Source: Deltaproteobacteria bacterium
GTDB taxonomy: Bacteria > Desulfobacterota > Desulfuromonadia > Desulfuromonadales > BM103
Length of the DNA: 46,159 bases
Assembly: GCA_019313185.1 (NCBI GenBank)
Contig: JAFDBS010000105.1
Coordinates: 1-46,159 of the forward strand
Direction: 5' to 3'
Below, one piece after another: positions 9,095 to 19,320 of the stretch (position 1 is the first letter of the stretch; the number at the start of each line of letters is the position of its first letter). A program made the position numbers and the translations under genes. The notes beneath the pieces were generated by a model. It made no database searches. It was given only the letters and a program-made list of their open reading frames with translations, and was not told the DNA's origin.

Positions 9095-10537
9095 TTATCT
9101 GCGCAAGAGATGCAATCTGAAATGCGCACTCAAGAACTCCTGGAATTCATCAACTTCTTCAAAAGCCAATTTCAATCGCCCTTTTTCCATATGGTTAAGC
9201 TTGGCGAGCGTAATATAGTTGGTCGGGTGCTGATTAGCCCGAATTGCTTCAACCTGGCAACGAAGACGTAAAAAGACCAGAAAATTGTAACTTGCCTCAA
9301 GATCGTCAGCGAAACTTTGCTTAAACATACCTGCTTTGACCAAGGCATGCAGCCGTTCACGGGTTCCCCCATTTGTAATCCCTGCTTCCAAAGCCAGCGC
9401 TTTGATCCCTTCGGTAATCGCAAATATCCCAGCCTTTTTGACATCCAACTGTCCGCGATGTTCTCCATCCCGTTCGGTCTTGATGCGACCGAAAAAACCA
9501 ACGGGCGTTTTAAAGCGAACGGCATTGGCGGCGGAATGAACCAAAAATGCTTTCTCTTTTTGAAAATAATCGGACAACCATGCCTTCAAGTTATGCTCCA
9601 GCTTTGGGTCACCGTAAATTGTGCGAAGGTCAAAAAACATGCTGCCCTTGAGAATGTTTTCTGGAGTTGGAGTGGCCAACCATTTTTTGAGGGCCTCATT
9701 CCATTCTCCGTAACTCCGACGCCATGTATCGTTTTTGGCCATAATCCCGCCTGGACATGGCGGCACTCCAATTTCAATCAAAGAATCAATCAGTGCTTGC
9801 GAAAACGAAACAATCCTATTGATTTCTGCATCAGTTAAATCGTCGTCATATATAATGGCATTGTCTTGGTCCGTCGTCAGGGTCTGCTCGCGGCGGCCCT
9901 CACTCCCCAGAACAATAAAAGCAAAACGATCCGTTAAGTCTGAAAACTGTTGTGCCCTGAGTAATGTAATTAGGCGCAGCAAAAGTTGATCGTTGAGATG
10001 GGCGATCATGGTTACCAGATCACGGGTCGGCACACCCGTTCCGACCAGATGCAAAACGAGGCCCTGAATCTGTTTGTGACGTTCTTTCAGTTCATTGATT
10101 GTTGCCGCTTCTTCAATGTCCCGCACGAGTTTTTGCGGCGAATGTGTCTGCAGGCGAAGGATGTCCGAATCCGTGATAATTCCGGTAAGACGATTATCTT
10201 TGTCGACAACACAAACCCGATGGATGTTGTTACGCGAAATCAGGTAGAGCGCCTCAAAAATAAAATCATCTTCATCAACCGTAATCAGTGGTGCATTCAT
10301 GATGTCTGCCGCAGTAATGATCGCAGGGTCAACCCCTTGGGCAACCACCTTGTTGCGCAAATCACGGTCAGTGAGAATCCCAACCGGTTGGCTGTCTTCA
10401 CAAACGACCATACTCGATATGCCGCGCTGGCGCATGGCTATGGCAACATTTTGAACGGTATCATTCAGTGAGCAAGTTGCCACCGTGTGAGAACAATAAT
10501 TTTTAATCGGTTGGAAAAGAAGATTGCCTTCAGCCAT
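9095..10537 (-). CDS. CBS-pair / DUF294 nucleotidyltransferase-like protein
   Basis: Two CBS repeats (GILTDRDLRNKV, GIITDSDILRL) followed by nucleotidyltransferase-like GSEGRREQTLTTDQDNAIIYDD; upstream alternative start at 10573. Confidence 0.85.
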   Translation of the reverse strand: MAEGNLLFQPIKNYCSHTVATCSLNDTVQNVAIAMRQRGISSMVVCEDSQPVGILTDRDLRNKVVAQGVDPAIITAADIMNAPLITVDEDDFIFEALYLISRNNIHRVCVVDKDNRLTGIITDSDILRLQTHSPQKLVRDIEEAATINELKERHKQIQGLVLHLVGTGVPTRDLVTMIAHLNDQLLLRLITLLRAQQFSDLTDRFAFIVLGSEGRREQTLTTDQDNAIIYDDDLTDAEINRIVSFSQALIDSLIEIGVPPCPGGIMAKNDTWRRSYGEWNEALKKWLATPTPENILKGSMFFDLRTIYGDPKLEHNLKAWLSDYFQKEKAFLVHSAANAVRFKTPVGFFGRIKTERDGEHRGQLDVKKAGIFAITEGIKALALEAGITNGGTRERLHALVKAGMFKQSFADDLEASYNFLVFLRLRCQVEAIRANQHPTNYITLAKLNHMEKGRLKLAFEEVDEFQEFLSAHFRLHLLRR

Positions 10538-10668
10538 CTCATCATCCTTGTCAGGACGTTTATGAAATATCAAACGCTAACGGCGGGCAGAAGTTCACCT
10601 CTATAAATTTAACTGGCTCCCTTAAGGTGCGCAAGAAGAAATAATCCTCGCACTTATGAGTACCATGT

Positions 10669-10707
10669 GAACAAGGCCGGCCCATTTATTATGAGCCGGC
10701 CTTGTTC
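10669..10707. terminator. Perfect 13-bp stem-loop 3' of acnB
   Basis: GAACAAGGCCGGC (10669-10681) / GCCGGCCTTGTTC (10695-10707), 13-nt loop; no strong U-tract on either side. Confidence 0.55.
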
Positions 10708-10732
10708 AGCAAAAAACTTCGTCAGCTTTACG

Positions 10733-13273
10733 TCATGCTGATTGCTGGTAACCTACCATTTCATCAAACTGCAAATATTGGTACACCTGGCTTTTCTTCG
10801 GGGCAACTTTTTCTTTATAAACACTCAAGTACTCCTCTGGTGTCGGTAATTTGCCAAGGTTGGCGGTCACTGCGCCAAGTTCTGCCGATCCGAGATAGAC
10901 TTGCGCACCATCGCCAATACGATCATCGAAATTTCGCGTCGATGTTGAAAACATATTGACCCGATCAGGCACACGGGCTTGATTGCCCATACAAAGCGAA
11001 CAACCGGCAATCTCAAGCCGCGCTCCAACCGCACTGAAAACAGAGAAATAGGCCTCTTCTTTTAACTTGTCCTGGTCCATGCGCGTTGGCGGACAAATCC
11101 AGGTACGGACGTTGGGGTTGAATTTCTGACCTCTCCATATTTCCGCCGCCGCCCGGAAGTGACCGATATTGGTCATGCAGGACCCAATAAAAACATCTTG
11201 GATTGAAGTCCCTGCCACCTCACTTAAAAGCTTGACGTCGTCAGGATCATTTGGACACGCCAGAATTGGCTCGGTGATCTCAGACAGATCAATTTCAATG
11301 ACGGCCGCATATTCTGCATTTTGATCAGCTTTGAGCAAATTCGGACTTTTCAACCAGTCTTTGACCGCCGAGATCCTTTTGCGCAAGGTGTCCGGGTGTT
11401 GATAGCCCTCATCAATCATTTTTTCCATCAAAGCCACATTGGAGCGAAGGTAAGTCGACACTGACTCTTCAGACAGCTGAATACAGCCGGCTGCTGCAGA
11501 CCGTTCAGCGGCTGCATCTGTCAATTCAAAAGCCTGCTCAACGGTTAACTCAGGCAACCCTTCCATCTCCAAAATGCGCCCATTGAAGATGTTGATTTTA
11601 TTTTTCTTGGGGACCGTCAACAGCCCTTGTTTGATCGCAAAATAAGGGATCGCGTTGACAGCATCTCGCAAGGTGATGCCGTCATTGAAACTGCCTTTGA
11701 AACGGACCAAAACCGACTCGGGCATATCCAGGGGCATGAAACCCATGGCTCCGGCAAACGCAACCAGGCCGGAACCTGCAGGAAAACTGATGCCGATTGG
11801 AAAACGCGTATGGGAATCACCGCCTGTTCCGACCGTATCAGGCACCAGAAGACGATTCAGCCAGCTGTGAATCACGCCGTCGCCAGGGCGGAGAGCGACC
11901 CCTTCACGTTCGGCAATAAACGCCGGTAATGTTTGGTGCATCTTAATGTCTGCCGGTTTGGGATAGGCAGCCGTGTGGCAGAATGATTGCATAAACATGG
12001 GTGCCTGGAATTTCAGGCAAGCCAATTCTTTAATCTCATCGGCAGTCATGGGGCCGGTTGTATCCTGGGAGCCAACGGTGGTCATTTTTGGTTCACATGC
12101 GGTTCCCGGCAAGACGCCTTCAATACCACAGGCTCGGCCGACCATTTTCTGGGCTAAACTATAGCCTTGTCCAGCCTTGGGTGAAGGATTTTCGGGCCTT
12201 GCAAACAGATCAGTTTCATCCAAGCTCAGAGCATCGCGCGCTTGGACCGTCACTGAACGACCGATAATTAAGGGAATTCGTCCACCCGCACGGAACTCGT
12301 CAGGAACGGTGTTTGGCTTGATTTCAAAAGTTGACACCACCTGGCCATCTTGATTAGTGACTTCACCTGAAGCGGTATTGATGGTGACAATGTCGCCCAT
12401 GTTCAGGTTGGTCACATCCATTTTCAAAGGCAAGGCCCCAGAATCCTGGGCTGTATTAAAGAAAATTGGTGCGATTACGTTACCAATAATCACCCCACCA
12501 CGGCGCTTGTTCGGAACGAACGGAATATCGCTACCAATGTGCCATAGAACGCTATTGCATGCTGATTTCCGCGAAGAACCCGTTCCGACAACGTCGCCGA
12601 CAAAAGCAACCTGATGTCCCTCTTGGCGCCATTTGGCAATTTCGTCAATCCCTCCGGGAAAGCGGGTTTTACCCATGGCCAGAGCATGTAACGGAATATC
12701 GGGACGACTCCAAGCATCTCCAGCCGGTGAGAAATCGTCGGTATTGATCTCACCCTCTACCTTGAAAACCTTCACAGTGATGGTCTGAGGAATTTCTGGT
12801 TTGTTGGTGAACCATTCAGCATTGGCCCAACTTTCAACCACTTTTTGAGCGAACTTATTGTTTTGGGACAACTTGATCACTTGCTGGGCAGCATCATAGA
12901 CATACGTCAGACCGGACAGGGCACATGCAGCATCGTCGGCCAGTTTCGGGTCATTCAAAGAATCGATCAGCGGCTGAACGTTATAACCACCTATCATTGT
13001 GCCTAAAATCTGCACGGCTTTTTGCGCATCGATAAGAGGCGAAGAGTTCGAACCGTTAAGAATACCGGCCAAAAAGTCAGCTTTAACTTCTGCTGCTGGA
13101 TCAACTCCTGGGGAGATACGCTCGGCAAAAAGCTTCATTAAAAACTCTTCTTTGCCTTCGGGTGGTTTTTGCAGAAGAAGACATAGTTCTTTGGTCTGCT
13201 CAGGGTTTAATGGTAAAGCAGGGATTCCCTGTGCGTTTCTCTCCTGTTCATGGCGTAAATACGCATCAATCAT
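10733..13273 (-). CDS. acnB: Aconitate hydratase B (bifunctional aconitase/2-methylisocitrate dehydratase)
   Basis: Full-length AcnB-like protein (MIDAYLRHEQERNAQGIPALPL..., GDVVGTGSSRKSACNSVLWHIG, SCMTNIGHFRAAAEIW, CSLCMGNQARV); AGGAGG before ATG 13273. Confidence 0.97.
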   Translation of the reverse strand: MIDAYLRHEQERNAQGIPALPLNPEQTKELCLLLQKPPEGKEEFLMKLFAERISPGVDPAAEVKADFLAGILNGSNSSPLIDAQKAVQILGTMIGGYNVQPLIDSLNDPKLADDAACALSGLTYVYDAAQQVIKLSQNNKFAQKVVESWANAEWFTNKPEIPQTITVKVFKVEGEINTDDFSPAGDAWSRPDIPLHALAMGKTRFPGGIDEIAKWRQEGHQVAFVGDVVGTGSSRKSACNSVLWHIGSDIPFVPNKRRGGVIIGNVIAPIFFNTAQDSGALPLKMDVTNLNMGDIVTINTASGEVTNQDGQVVSTFEIKPNTVPDEFRAGGRIPLIIGRSVTVQARDALSLDETDLFARPENPSPKAGQGYSLAQKMVGRACGIEGVLPGTACEPKMTTVGSQDTTGPMTADEIKELACLKFQAPMFMQSFCHTAAYPKPADIKMHQTLPAFIAEREGVALRPGDGVIHSWLNRLLVPDTVGTGGDSHTRFPIGISFPAGSGLVAFAGAMGFMPLDMPESVLVRFKGSFNDGITLRDAVNAIPYFAIKQGLLTVPKKNKINIFNGRILEMEGLPELTVEQAFELTDAAAERSAAAGCIQLSEESVSTYLRSNVALMEKMIDEGYQHPDTLRKRISAVKDWLKSPNLLKADQNAEYAAVIEIDLSEITEPILACPNDPDDVKLLSEVAGTSIQDVFIGSCMTNIGHFRAAAEIWRGQKFNPNVRTWICPPTRMDQDKLKEEAYFSVFSAVGARLEIAGCSLCMGNQARVPDRVNMFSTSTRNFDDRIGDGAQVYLGSAELGAVTANLGKLPTPEEYLSVYKEKVAPKKSQVYQYLQFDEMVGYQQSA

Positions 13274-13376
13274 GTGATCCTCCTGATGATTTTTGGTGGC
13301 CATCTGCACATGCAGTCTTGCCAACGATTAGCTAAAAAATAGATGCGGTTCAGCGCAATGCCCCGAGTCCGCAGCT

Positions 13377-13409
13377 GCATACTGTATACGATTTTAAAAT
13401 GCTCGTCAA
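13377..13409 (-). promoter_or_regulatory. Putative acnB promoter with GTATACAGTATGC operator-like box
   Basis: On the minus strand: TTGACG - 15 nt - TATACA, with GTATACAGTATGC over the -10 region. Confidence 0.55.
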
Positions 13410-13679
13410 CGCACAAACTCTCTAATTTCAAGGCTCTTTTTTCTACAGCTTAAACCCAGCGAATGGATCAGGAAATTTCATCTATCGTACAGCAGAGTAA
13501 TGCCCCGTTCTCACTAAATATTCCATCCTTAATCCCTGTGTTCAGGCTGAGAACTGTCGAACTGGCCTTCTATTTTTCAATCAAGCCACCCACCGCATCC
13601 TGTGCCGCAAACTGAATGTCATATTTTGTCGCAACCCTGCCTTCATATAGATTGAAACTTCAACTTAAGGAGAACAACA

Positions 13680-13933
13680 TGTTTGAACTGATGATGCTTG
13701 CATGTTTTTTGGGATGTTCATTGGTCGGGTTATTGCCTCCTCACAAATCCCCCAGGGCTCAACAGCTCGATATTCGGACGGTTGCCAAGCAGTCAGCGAA
13801 TGTCCGCCCACGTTCTGCCCTATCAACTCGGCCGCGTGGATCGCAGACAAAACGCTGCGGCGCTCACAAGGCTTACAAAGTGGAGATCTGCGCACCGGGA
13901 GGTCCAACCAGAAACGGTCTAAGCTGCCCTTAA
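13680..13933 (+). CDS. Hypothetical small protein, uncertain
   Basis: Good SD (AAGGAGAACAACATG) and a hydrophobic N-terminus, but low-complexity basic remainder and overlapping ORFs in other frames. Confidence 0.3.
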
Positions 13934-14032
13934 ATTAGCATGCCCTTCACTTTGCGATTGGACCTCGTCCTTCAGCTCTGTCATCGCCAGGGGAACAAGA
14001 TCGTTGAATAAGACCGTGAACACTCTGCATAA

Positions 14033-15493
14033 TCATTTGAGAAGCTTGATTTTCTGGCCGGGGGCAAGCATGTCTTTCAGTTGCATGGCATTCAGCCAGG
14101 CAATCCTGTCCCAATCTTGTGCATTGACACCGAAGGCCTGTAATGCGTTCTGTAACGTCATGGACTGACTCACGGCTTGAACATGGATTCGCTGCCGGCG
14201 GGGGTTGAGCTTCTGAGGATCCTTGATCAGACTAAAACTGGCCGCAGGCAGCGACAATTCCGTCCTGATTGCCGCAAACTCTTTCTCCGCACAAAGAGCG
14301 TGGAACATAAACACTTGATTGTTTTTGAGAAAATACCTCGACAGAAGTAAAAGACGCTTTCCCCCATCAATCATCAAAACCAACAGTTCTTTTGACGGCA
14401 TACCGTCAACAGTGCTGTCTTGGGAATCGAGAACCTTCCCTTGCAAAGACGAGACAAATCGACTCGAAATTTGCTCTATGTTGCCACCGCGCTCAACCCC
14501 GATCATCACAAGCCCGCGTTTGTCTGGATGAAGAATTTGAATCTGGGTCCCTTCACGCTCAAACAGCCAGCTTTGAGGGAGGAGGAACTGAACGCCTAGT
14601 TCGGGCCAATAGTAGTGATTGTCCTCACGAAAGCCTTTGCGCGGGTCATCTCCATAAACGAGTCCATCAATTCGTTCAAGATATTGGTCTTGGTTGACTC
14701 GGAAGGCTTGGTTTGACAGGCGTTTTTGCCATTCAGTGGCCATGCTACGTACGGTTTTTTGACGGTTGACGGGATTCGGATGAGTCGAAAAAAACTCCGG
14801 GAGTTGACTGGCACTCCCTGTCTGACCAAGGGTTTTCATTTGTTGCAATGAATCGAAAAAATCTGCCAGCCGGGCTGCATCATACCCTGCGCGGCTGGCA
14901 TATTCAACGCCTAGCGAATCGGCCTCCCGTTCATTGTCGCGACTGAATTTCAGAAACAACAAGCCGGTGCCGGCATCCATAAGGGGTCCCAAAGCAGCAC
15001 CGTAATTGCCAAGCAATGTTTTGCCAACGCCGAGGCCAACATTGGCAAGCATCATATTGCTGTACTGTGAAGCGGAGTGGCGAGCCGTTACATGCCCGAT
15101 CTCATGGCCTAGAATTCCGGCTAGTTCTGCTTCGTTATTGACAGACGCCAGCAGGCCACGGGTGACATAGATATAGCCCCCTGGAGCAGCAAAGGCATTG
15201 ACCACTGGCGAATCCATCACTTTGAATTTCCATGCCAGGTCAGGCCGGTGCGAGATACGCGCAATTGGCATGCCTACAGAGGGAAGGTATGATTGCAAAC
15301 CACCATCTGCATAAAGTCCGTATTGCTGAACGATCGATTGATCTGTTTGAGCGCCGAGATCAACTTCACCCTGTTCAGTTAATAACATTAACTGATGTTT
15401 ACCAGTTACCGGATTGACCGCACATGCAACAAGACCCCAAAGCAAGGCGGCGAATGAGACCATGTAAATACTCTTTCGGTAAATCCGTGTCAA
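14033..15493 (-). CDS. M48 family metalloprotease lipoprotein with C-terminal LysM-like segment
   Basis: HEIGHVTARHSA zinc motif, NEREADSLGVEYASRAGYD; AAGGAGG before TTG 15493; lipobox-like LVAC. Confidence 0.9.
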   Translation of the reverse strand: MTRIYRKSIYMVSFAALLWGLVACAVNPVTGKHQLMLLTEQGEVDLGAQTDQSIVQQYGLYADGGLQSYLPSVGMPIARISHRPDLAWKFKVMDSPVVNAFAAPGGYIYVTRGLLASVNNEAELAGILGHEIGHVTARHSASQYSNMMLANVGLGVGKTLLGNYGAALGPLMDAGTGLLFLKFSRDNEREADSLGVEYASRAGYDAARLADFFDSLQQMKTLGQTGSASQLPEFFSTHPNPVNRQKTVRSMATEWQKRLSNQAFRVNQDQYLERIDGLVYGDDPRKGFREDNHYYWPELGVQFLLPQSWLFEREGTQIQILHPDKRGLVMIGVERGGNIEQISSRFVSSLQGKVLDSQDSTVDGMPSKELLVLMIDGGKRLLLLSRYFLKNNQVFMFHALCAEKEFAAIRTELSLPAASFSLIKDPQKLNPRRQRIHVQAVSQSMTLQNALQAFGVNAQDWDRIAWLNAMQLKDMLAPGQKIKLLK

Positions 15494-15739
15494 CAAAAGA
15501 GCCTCCTTAAAGAGTTGTGATGCTAAAATGTTATAAATTCTAACGATATAATATAAGCCGGCAACGTTGAACAGCACTCTAAATTCAGCAGATGAATTTA
15601 ACTTTAAGCTACGATAGGGCCCTGTCAAATGGCTCACAGGCATTAAAAATCTTCTCGACAAGCCTTTTCGGAAACTTTGTGCCTATGCTAATGTTGTTAT
15701 GGTCAATCATACTTTTGCCAATACGGGGAGATCGTCATC

Positions 15740-16900
15740 TTGATTCATTTTAAAATTGTTAGACCGTTGCATGTCTTTCTTTTGGCGTTGGTTTTTTCAT
15801 TGGCCTCGGCACACTTGGCCCTTGCAAACGAAAAACTGACCCAGCGCGACTGGATGGTCACCCTTGTTGACACTCTCGGGCTCTCTTTTGGACTTCCCGA
15901 TGAGCCACAAGATCCAGATTATATCAACCTCCTCTTCGGGACACGCAGCTTTCGCTTTGAAGCGGAAACAGTTTATAGCCCAGAGGAAGATGAAGTCTCA
16001 ACAATGACCTTTAATAACTTTGGCGCCTTCAGCGGGGAGGGGTGGTTACAGGGATTGAATGTGCCAAGCGACGTCCATTTGCGTTTTGTGCTCCCCCTGG
16101 CTGGGACATACCAGTTGTATGCTGCTGTCCGCAATGGGGAGCATGACTTCAACATTGAGCAAGAGCAATGGCATGTGAAAAGCGAAGAACGATTTACGCG
16201 AGTCAATATTGGCGAAGTCACCTTGAGTGCCGGCCCTCAGGAAGTGTTGGTCACTTTAGCCCCCGGGGGTGCTATTGACTATATCGAGCTATTAGCCCCG
16301 GCCTTAAAACCAATCATGCCAAGAGCAGGCTGGGATCCTGACGAAATTCTTCAGTGGGAAGATATTGAAACAACATTGCTGCAGGTTTTCGATTTAGCAG
16401 GAATGTTACCTTTTCAACAGGCACCTGAAGTTTTCGAAGTAGAATCTGGGTTTTCCCAGGAAGAGTCCAATGCCTCAGTGGTGGACATCGCCCATTTTGG
16501 TAGCCCCAGTGGCGGCAAATGGGTCAGGGCCAGCTCCGAAAAAACTGAGTTGACCATTCCCATCGATCTGCGCCAAAACGGCTTCTACTTGGTTACCCTC
16601 AGAATCATGGGTCAACCAATCCGTGTTTCGCTTAACAACCACTCAACCACTTTTATTCAGGCAGAACAGTATCTAGAGGATTATCCGCTGGGAGTTTTGT
16701 ATTTCTATTCAGGAATAAATAACCTTCAGTTGTCTTTACCCATCGGCGGCGGCATTGACCAGATCACTCTCATGCCGATAGAGCATTCCGAAGAAACTGT
16801 GGCCACATTGTTAGGCTTTACAGCGGGTGAGAGAAACATGACTGAACAGCTGTTTAACCATCTCACAAATTTGCTGGCTGCCTTTGGTGATTCCCGTTGA
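15740..16900 (+). CDS. Secreted protein with two carbohydrate-binding-module-like beta-sandwich repeats
   Basis: Signal peptide (HVFLLALVFSLASAHLALA); two regions each ending in a GG-x-ID-x-I-x-L motif (GGAIDYIELLAP, GGGIDQITLMP). Confidence 0.6.
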   Translation: MIHFKIVRPLHVFLLALVFSLASAHLALANEKLTQRDWMVTLVDTLGLSFGLPDEPQDPDYINLLFGTRSFRFEAETVYSPEEDEVSTMTFNNFGAFSGEGWLQGLNVPSDVHLRFVLPLAGTYQLYAAVRNGEHDFNIEQEQWHVKSEERFTRVNIGEVTLSAGPQEVLVTLAPGGAIDYIELLAPALKPIMPRAGWDPDEILQWEDIETTLLQVFDLAGMLPFQQAPEVFEVESGFSQEESNASVVDIAHFGSPSGGKWVRASSEKTELTIPIDLRQNGFYLVTLRIMGQPIRVSLNNHSTTFIQAEQYLEDYPLGVLYFYSGINNLQLSLPIGGGIDQITLMPIEHSEETVATLLGFTAGERNMTEQLFNHLTNLLAAFGDSR

Positions 16901-17235
16901 TGCACACTGAAAATCCTGGAGCGATCAACGGGCAAAGTTGATACATGCAGTCAACCATGCCATGTCAAATTGTTTCGCTTGACCATCTTATCATTCTCTA
17001 TTCACATCACAATTTGACCGTTTCGCCAAATTCTCCGCAGTGGTTATGCGCAAGGCCAATGATCCTGACAATCGAGGGCGCGTGCTTGATGCACTTCAGT
17101 TCAAAGAAAACACAGATTGAATTGGCAATGGAATTGAGACTGTGTTGCCGTTCAAACCGGAGGGTGGTTGTCGGCTTTAGACATTGACAGAACCTAGAGA
17201 TTCTGTTAGGTTAGGGTACTTTTTAGGGGTGTCCA

Positions 17236-18612
17236 ATGTCGAAACCGACCATCCTCGTGGTAGATGACGAAGCCTTTTTTCGTCAGCTATTTGCTGACAT
17301 GTTGACTGAAGACGACCGTTATCAGGTCGAAACTGTCAATTCCGGTGAGGATGCTCTAAGACGTCTTGATCAGGGCGGCATAGATGTTGTCATCACCGAT
17401 ATGGTCATGCCAGGCACTTGTGGCCTCGAACTACTGCGCAGGTGCCGCTCATACGACAGCCCACCCGATGTCATTCTTGCAACGGGAAACGCAACAGTCG
17501 AAACTGCCATCCAGGCACTGAAAAGCGGAGCCAGAGACTACCTTGTTAAACCATGCAATCCTGACCAGCTAAGGCACACGGTTCATACCTGCTTGGAACA
17601 AAGACGCTTGTTGAGTGAAAACTCTCTTCTTCGAACTCAAATCCGTCTTTATCAACGCGGACAGCAACTGGCCTCGCAACTTGAAGTTTCTCAATTGTTT
17701 CGGGAAGCGCTCAGCGCTATTGTCTACGAAATTGGTTCGGGGCGTGGCCTGGCCTTCGCATATACTCAAAACGGGATCGAGAACCTCGCTTACACTCCCA
17801 ACTTAACCGAAACAGACGCTAGGGGCCTTGCGGGTTTCCTAGGGCCCCAAATTGATCAATGCAAGACCACAGCGATTTTGACCTCAGACCAGTTCGCTGA
17901 ACTGAAGAACCCGTTTGAAGATTTACGTTCAATCTGGCTGATACCGTTGCAGAGCGCCCAAGATAAGTCCGGCGCCATAGCAATTTGCAATGATCCCGGC
18001 ATCAGCCTGCCTGACTCTCTGCCCACAAAGGAGTTGCAATTCCTCATTGACCAGGTCCTGCTGGGTTTCCAAAACGCATGCCAATATCTGGACGCGCAGG
18101 AACTGATCTATACGGATGATTTAACTGGGCTATACAACCACAGATACCTTCATGTTGCCATGGAACAGGAAATCCGCCGGGCTGAGCGATACGGCCTTGA
18201 ATTTTCTGTCGCATTTATCGATTTAGACCTGTTTAAAAACATTAATGATGCGCATGGGCACTTGGTCGGCAGCAGAATACTCAGAGAAGTTGGTGAACTT
18301 TTGAAGTCATGTATGCGCGATACCGACATGCTCTTTCGCTATGGCGGCGATGAATACACTGCCCTTCTGGTTGAAACCGACAGTCGTGGTGCTAACGTGG
18401 TCACTGATCGACTTCGTGGAAAAATCGCGGAACATATTTTTAAATCAAATGATGGCGTCAATTGCCGCCTAACGGCGACAATCGGCTATGCCACCTACCC
18501 TATTCACGCAACCAGCAAAAACGATCTGATCGATTTGGCTGATAAAGCAATGTATCGAGGCAAACAAGAACGAAACACGACTTGTTCTGCAAATGAAATC
18601 AGGCCCACATAA
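17236..18612 (+). CDS. Response regulator with GGDEF diguanylate cyclase domain
   Basis: Receiver (LVVDDEAFFRQL, ITDMVMPGTCG), spacer, then DDLTGLYNHRYL ... RDTDMLFRYGGDEYTALL (I-site RxxD present). Confidence 0.93.
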   Translation: MSKPTILVVDDEAFFRQLFADMLTEDDRYQVETVNSGEDALRRLDQGGIDVVITDMVMPGTCGLELLRRCRSYDSPPDVILATGNATVETAIQALKSGARDYLVKPCNPDQLRHTVHTCLEQRRLLSENSLLRTQIRLYQRGQQLASQLEVSQLFREALSAIVYEIGSGRGLAFAYTQNGIENLAYTPNLTETDARGLAGFLGPQIDQCKTTAILTSDQFAELKNPFEDLRSIWLIPLQSAQDKSGAIAICNDPGISLPDSLPTKELQFLIDQVLLGFQNACQYLDAQELIYTDDLTGLYNHRYLHVAMEQEIRRAERYGLEFSVAFIDLDLFKNINDAHGHLVGSRILREVGELLKSCMRDTDMLFRYGGDEYTALLVETDSRGANVVTDRLRGKIAEHIFKSNDGVNCRLTATIGYATYPIHATSKNDLIDLADKAMYRGKQERNTTCSANEIRPT

Positions 18613-18740
18613 ATTTTTCGTCAATTTTTCGCTGATCGTAAAAAACAATTTTTCCCAAGCTTCACTGGTTCATTCGCCGATGTTAGTTCAGTGGTTTGAG
18701 TCTGATGTATATTCTTTTACACCAGAAACAATTGTTATAC

Positions 18741-18772
18741 CTTCGCGTTATAATCTCTTCGCGTTATAATCT
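18741..18772. repeat. Perfect 16-bp tandem duplication
   Basis: CTTCGCGTTATAATCT repeated twice back to back (18741-18756, 18757-18772). Confidence 0.95.
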
Positions 18773-19320
18773 GTTTGGGCCCGTTAACCCTGATGAGTAA
18801 ATGGGTTGATCTTGTCTTGACCATCGCAGCTGGGATTTGCCTGACATGAAATTTTCCAGCCAAAAACTTCGTTATGAGTCTTGCCAATTCTTGTGTTAAA
18901 TTCACTCAACCGATACAGCACATTAAGTTTACATAAGGCAGTTTCATGCCATCATTCATTTCGATTCATTGCCGGTTTGGAGTATTTATTCACTAAATCC
19001 GCTGTTGCATACTTTGCTCTGTCAAAAACCTTTGTGAAGATCAAGCAGCATCCTGATGACCTTCACTTTATAAATGACGTGTTCAACTCAGAATGTTGGA
19101 TGGCAAGTTGTCTCGAAAAAGAAGAGATCTTATCAACACGCAACACCAGTCCAGGCTTCAGGTTCAAAGGACCTGACAGATGGTCAGAGCCTACCTGAAA
19201 AATTGAACTCAACAAGTTTAACGGGTTGACGCCCAGTCTAAGAACGAGTAAAAAGCCTAATTCACTCTTAAAGCAACATATAAAAAGTTAGCCATACAAT
19301 GACAGTCTGGAGCAATTACT

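Noticed and set aside
9317-9838. 173-aa plus-strand ORF opposite the CBS/nucleotidyltransferase gene
   Set aside because: Antisense shadow; the minus-strand product has clear CBS motifs.
17184-17212. TTGACA-N17-TAGGTT possible promoter before the GGDEF regulator
   Set aside because: The -10 matches only 3/6; too weak to list as a feature.
18350-18366. GGDEY in place of GGDEF as a sign of an inactive cyclase
   Set aside because: The GGDE residues and the I-site are intact; Y at the fifth position is a tolerated variation.
18881-19198. 105-aa ORF in the gap before hisS
   Set aside because: No SD, atypical composition, no recognisable motif.
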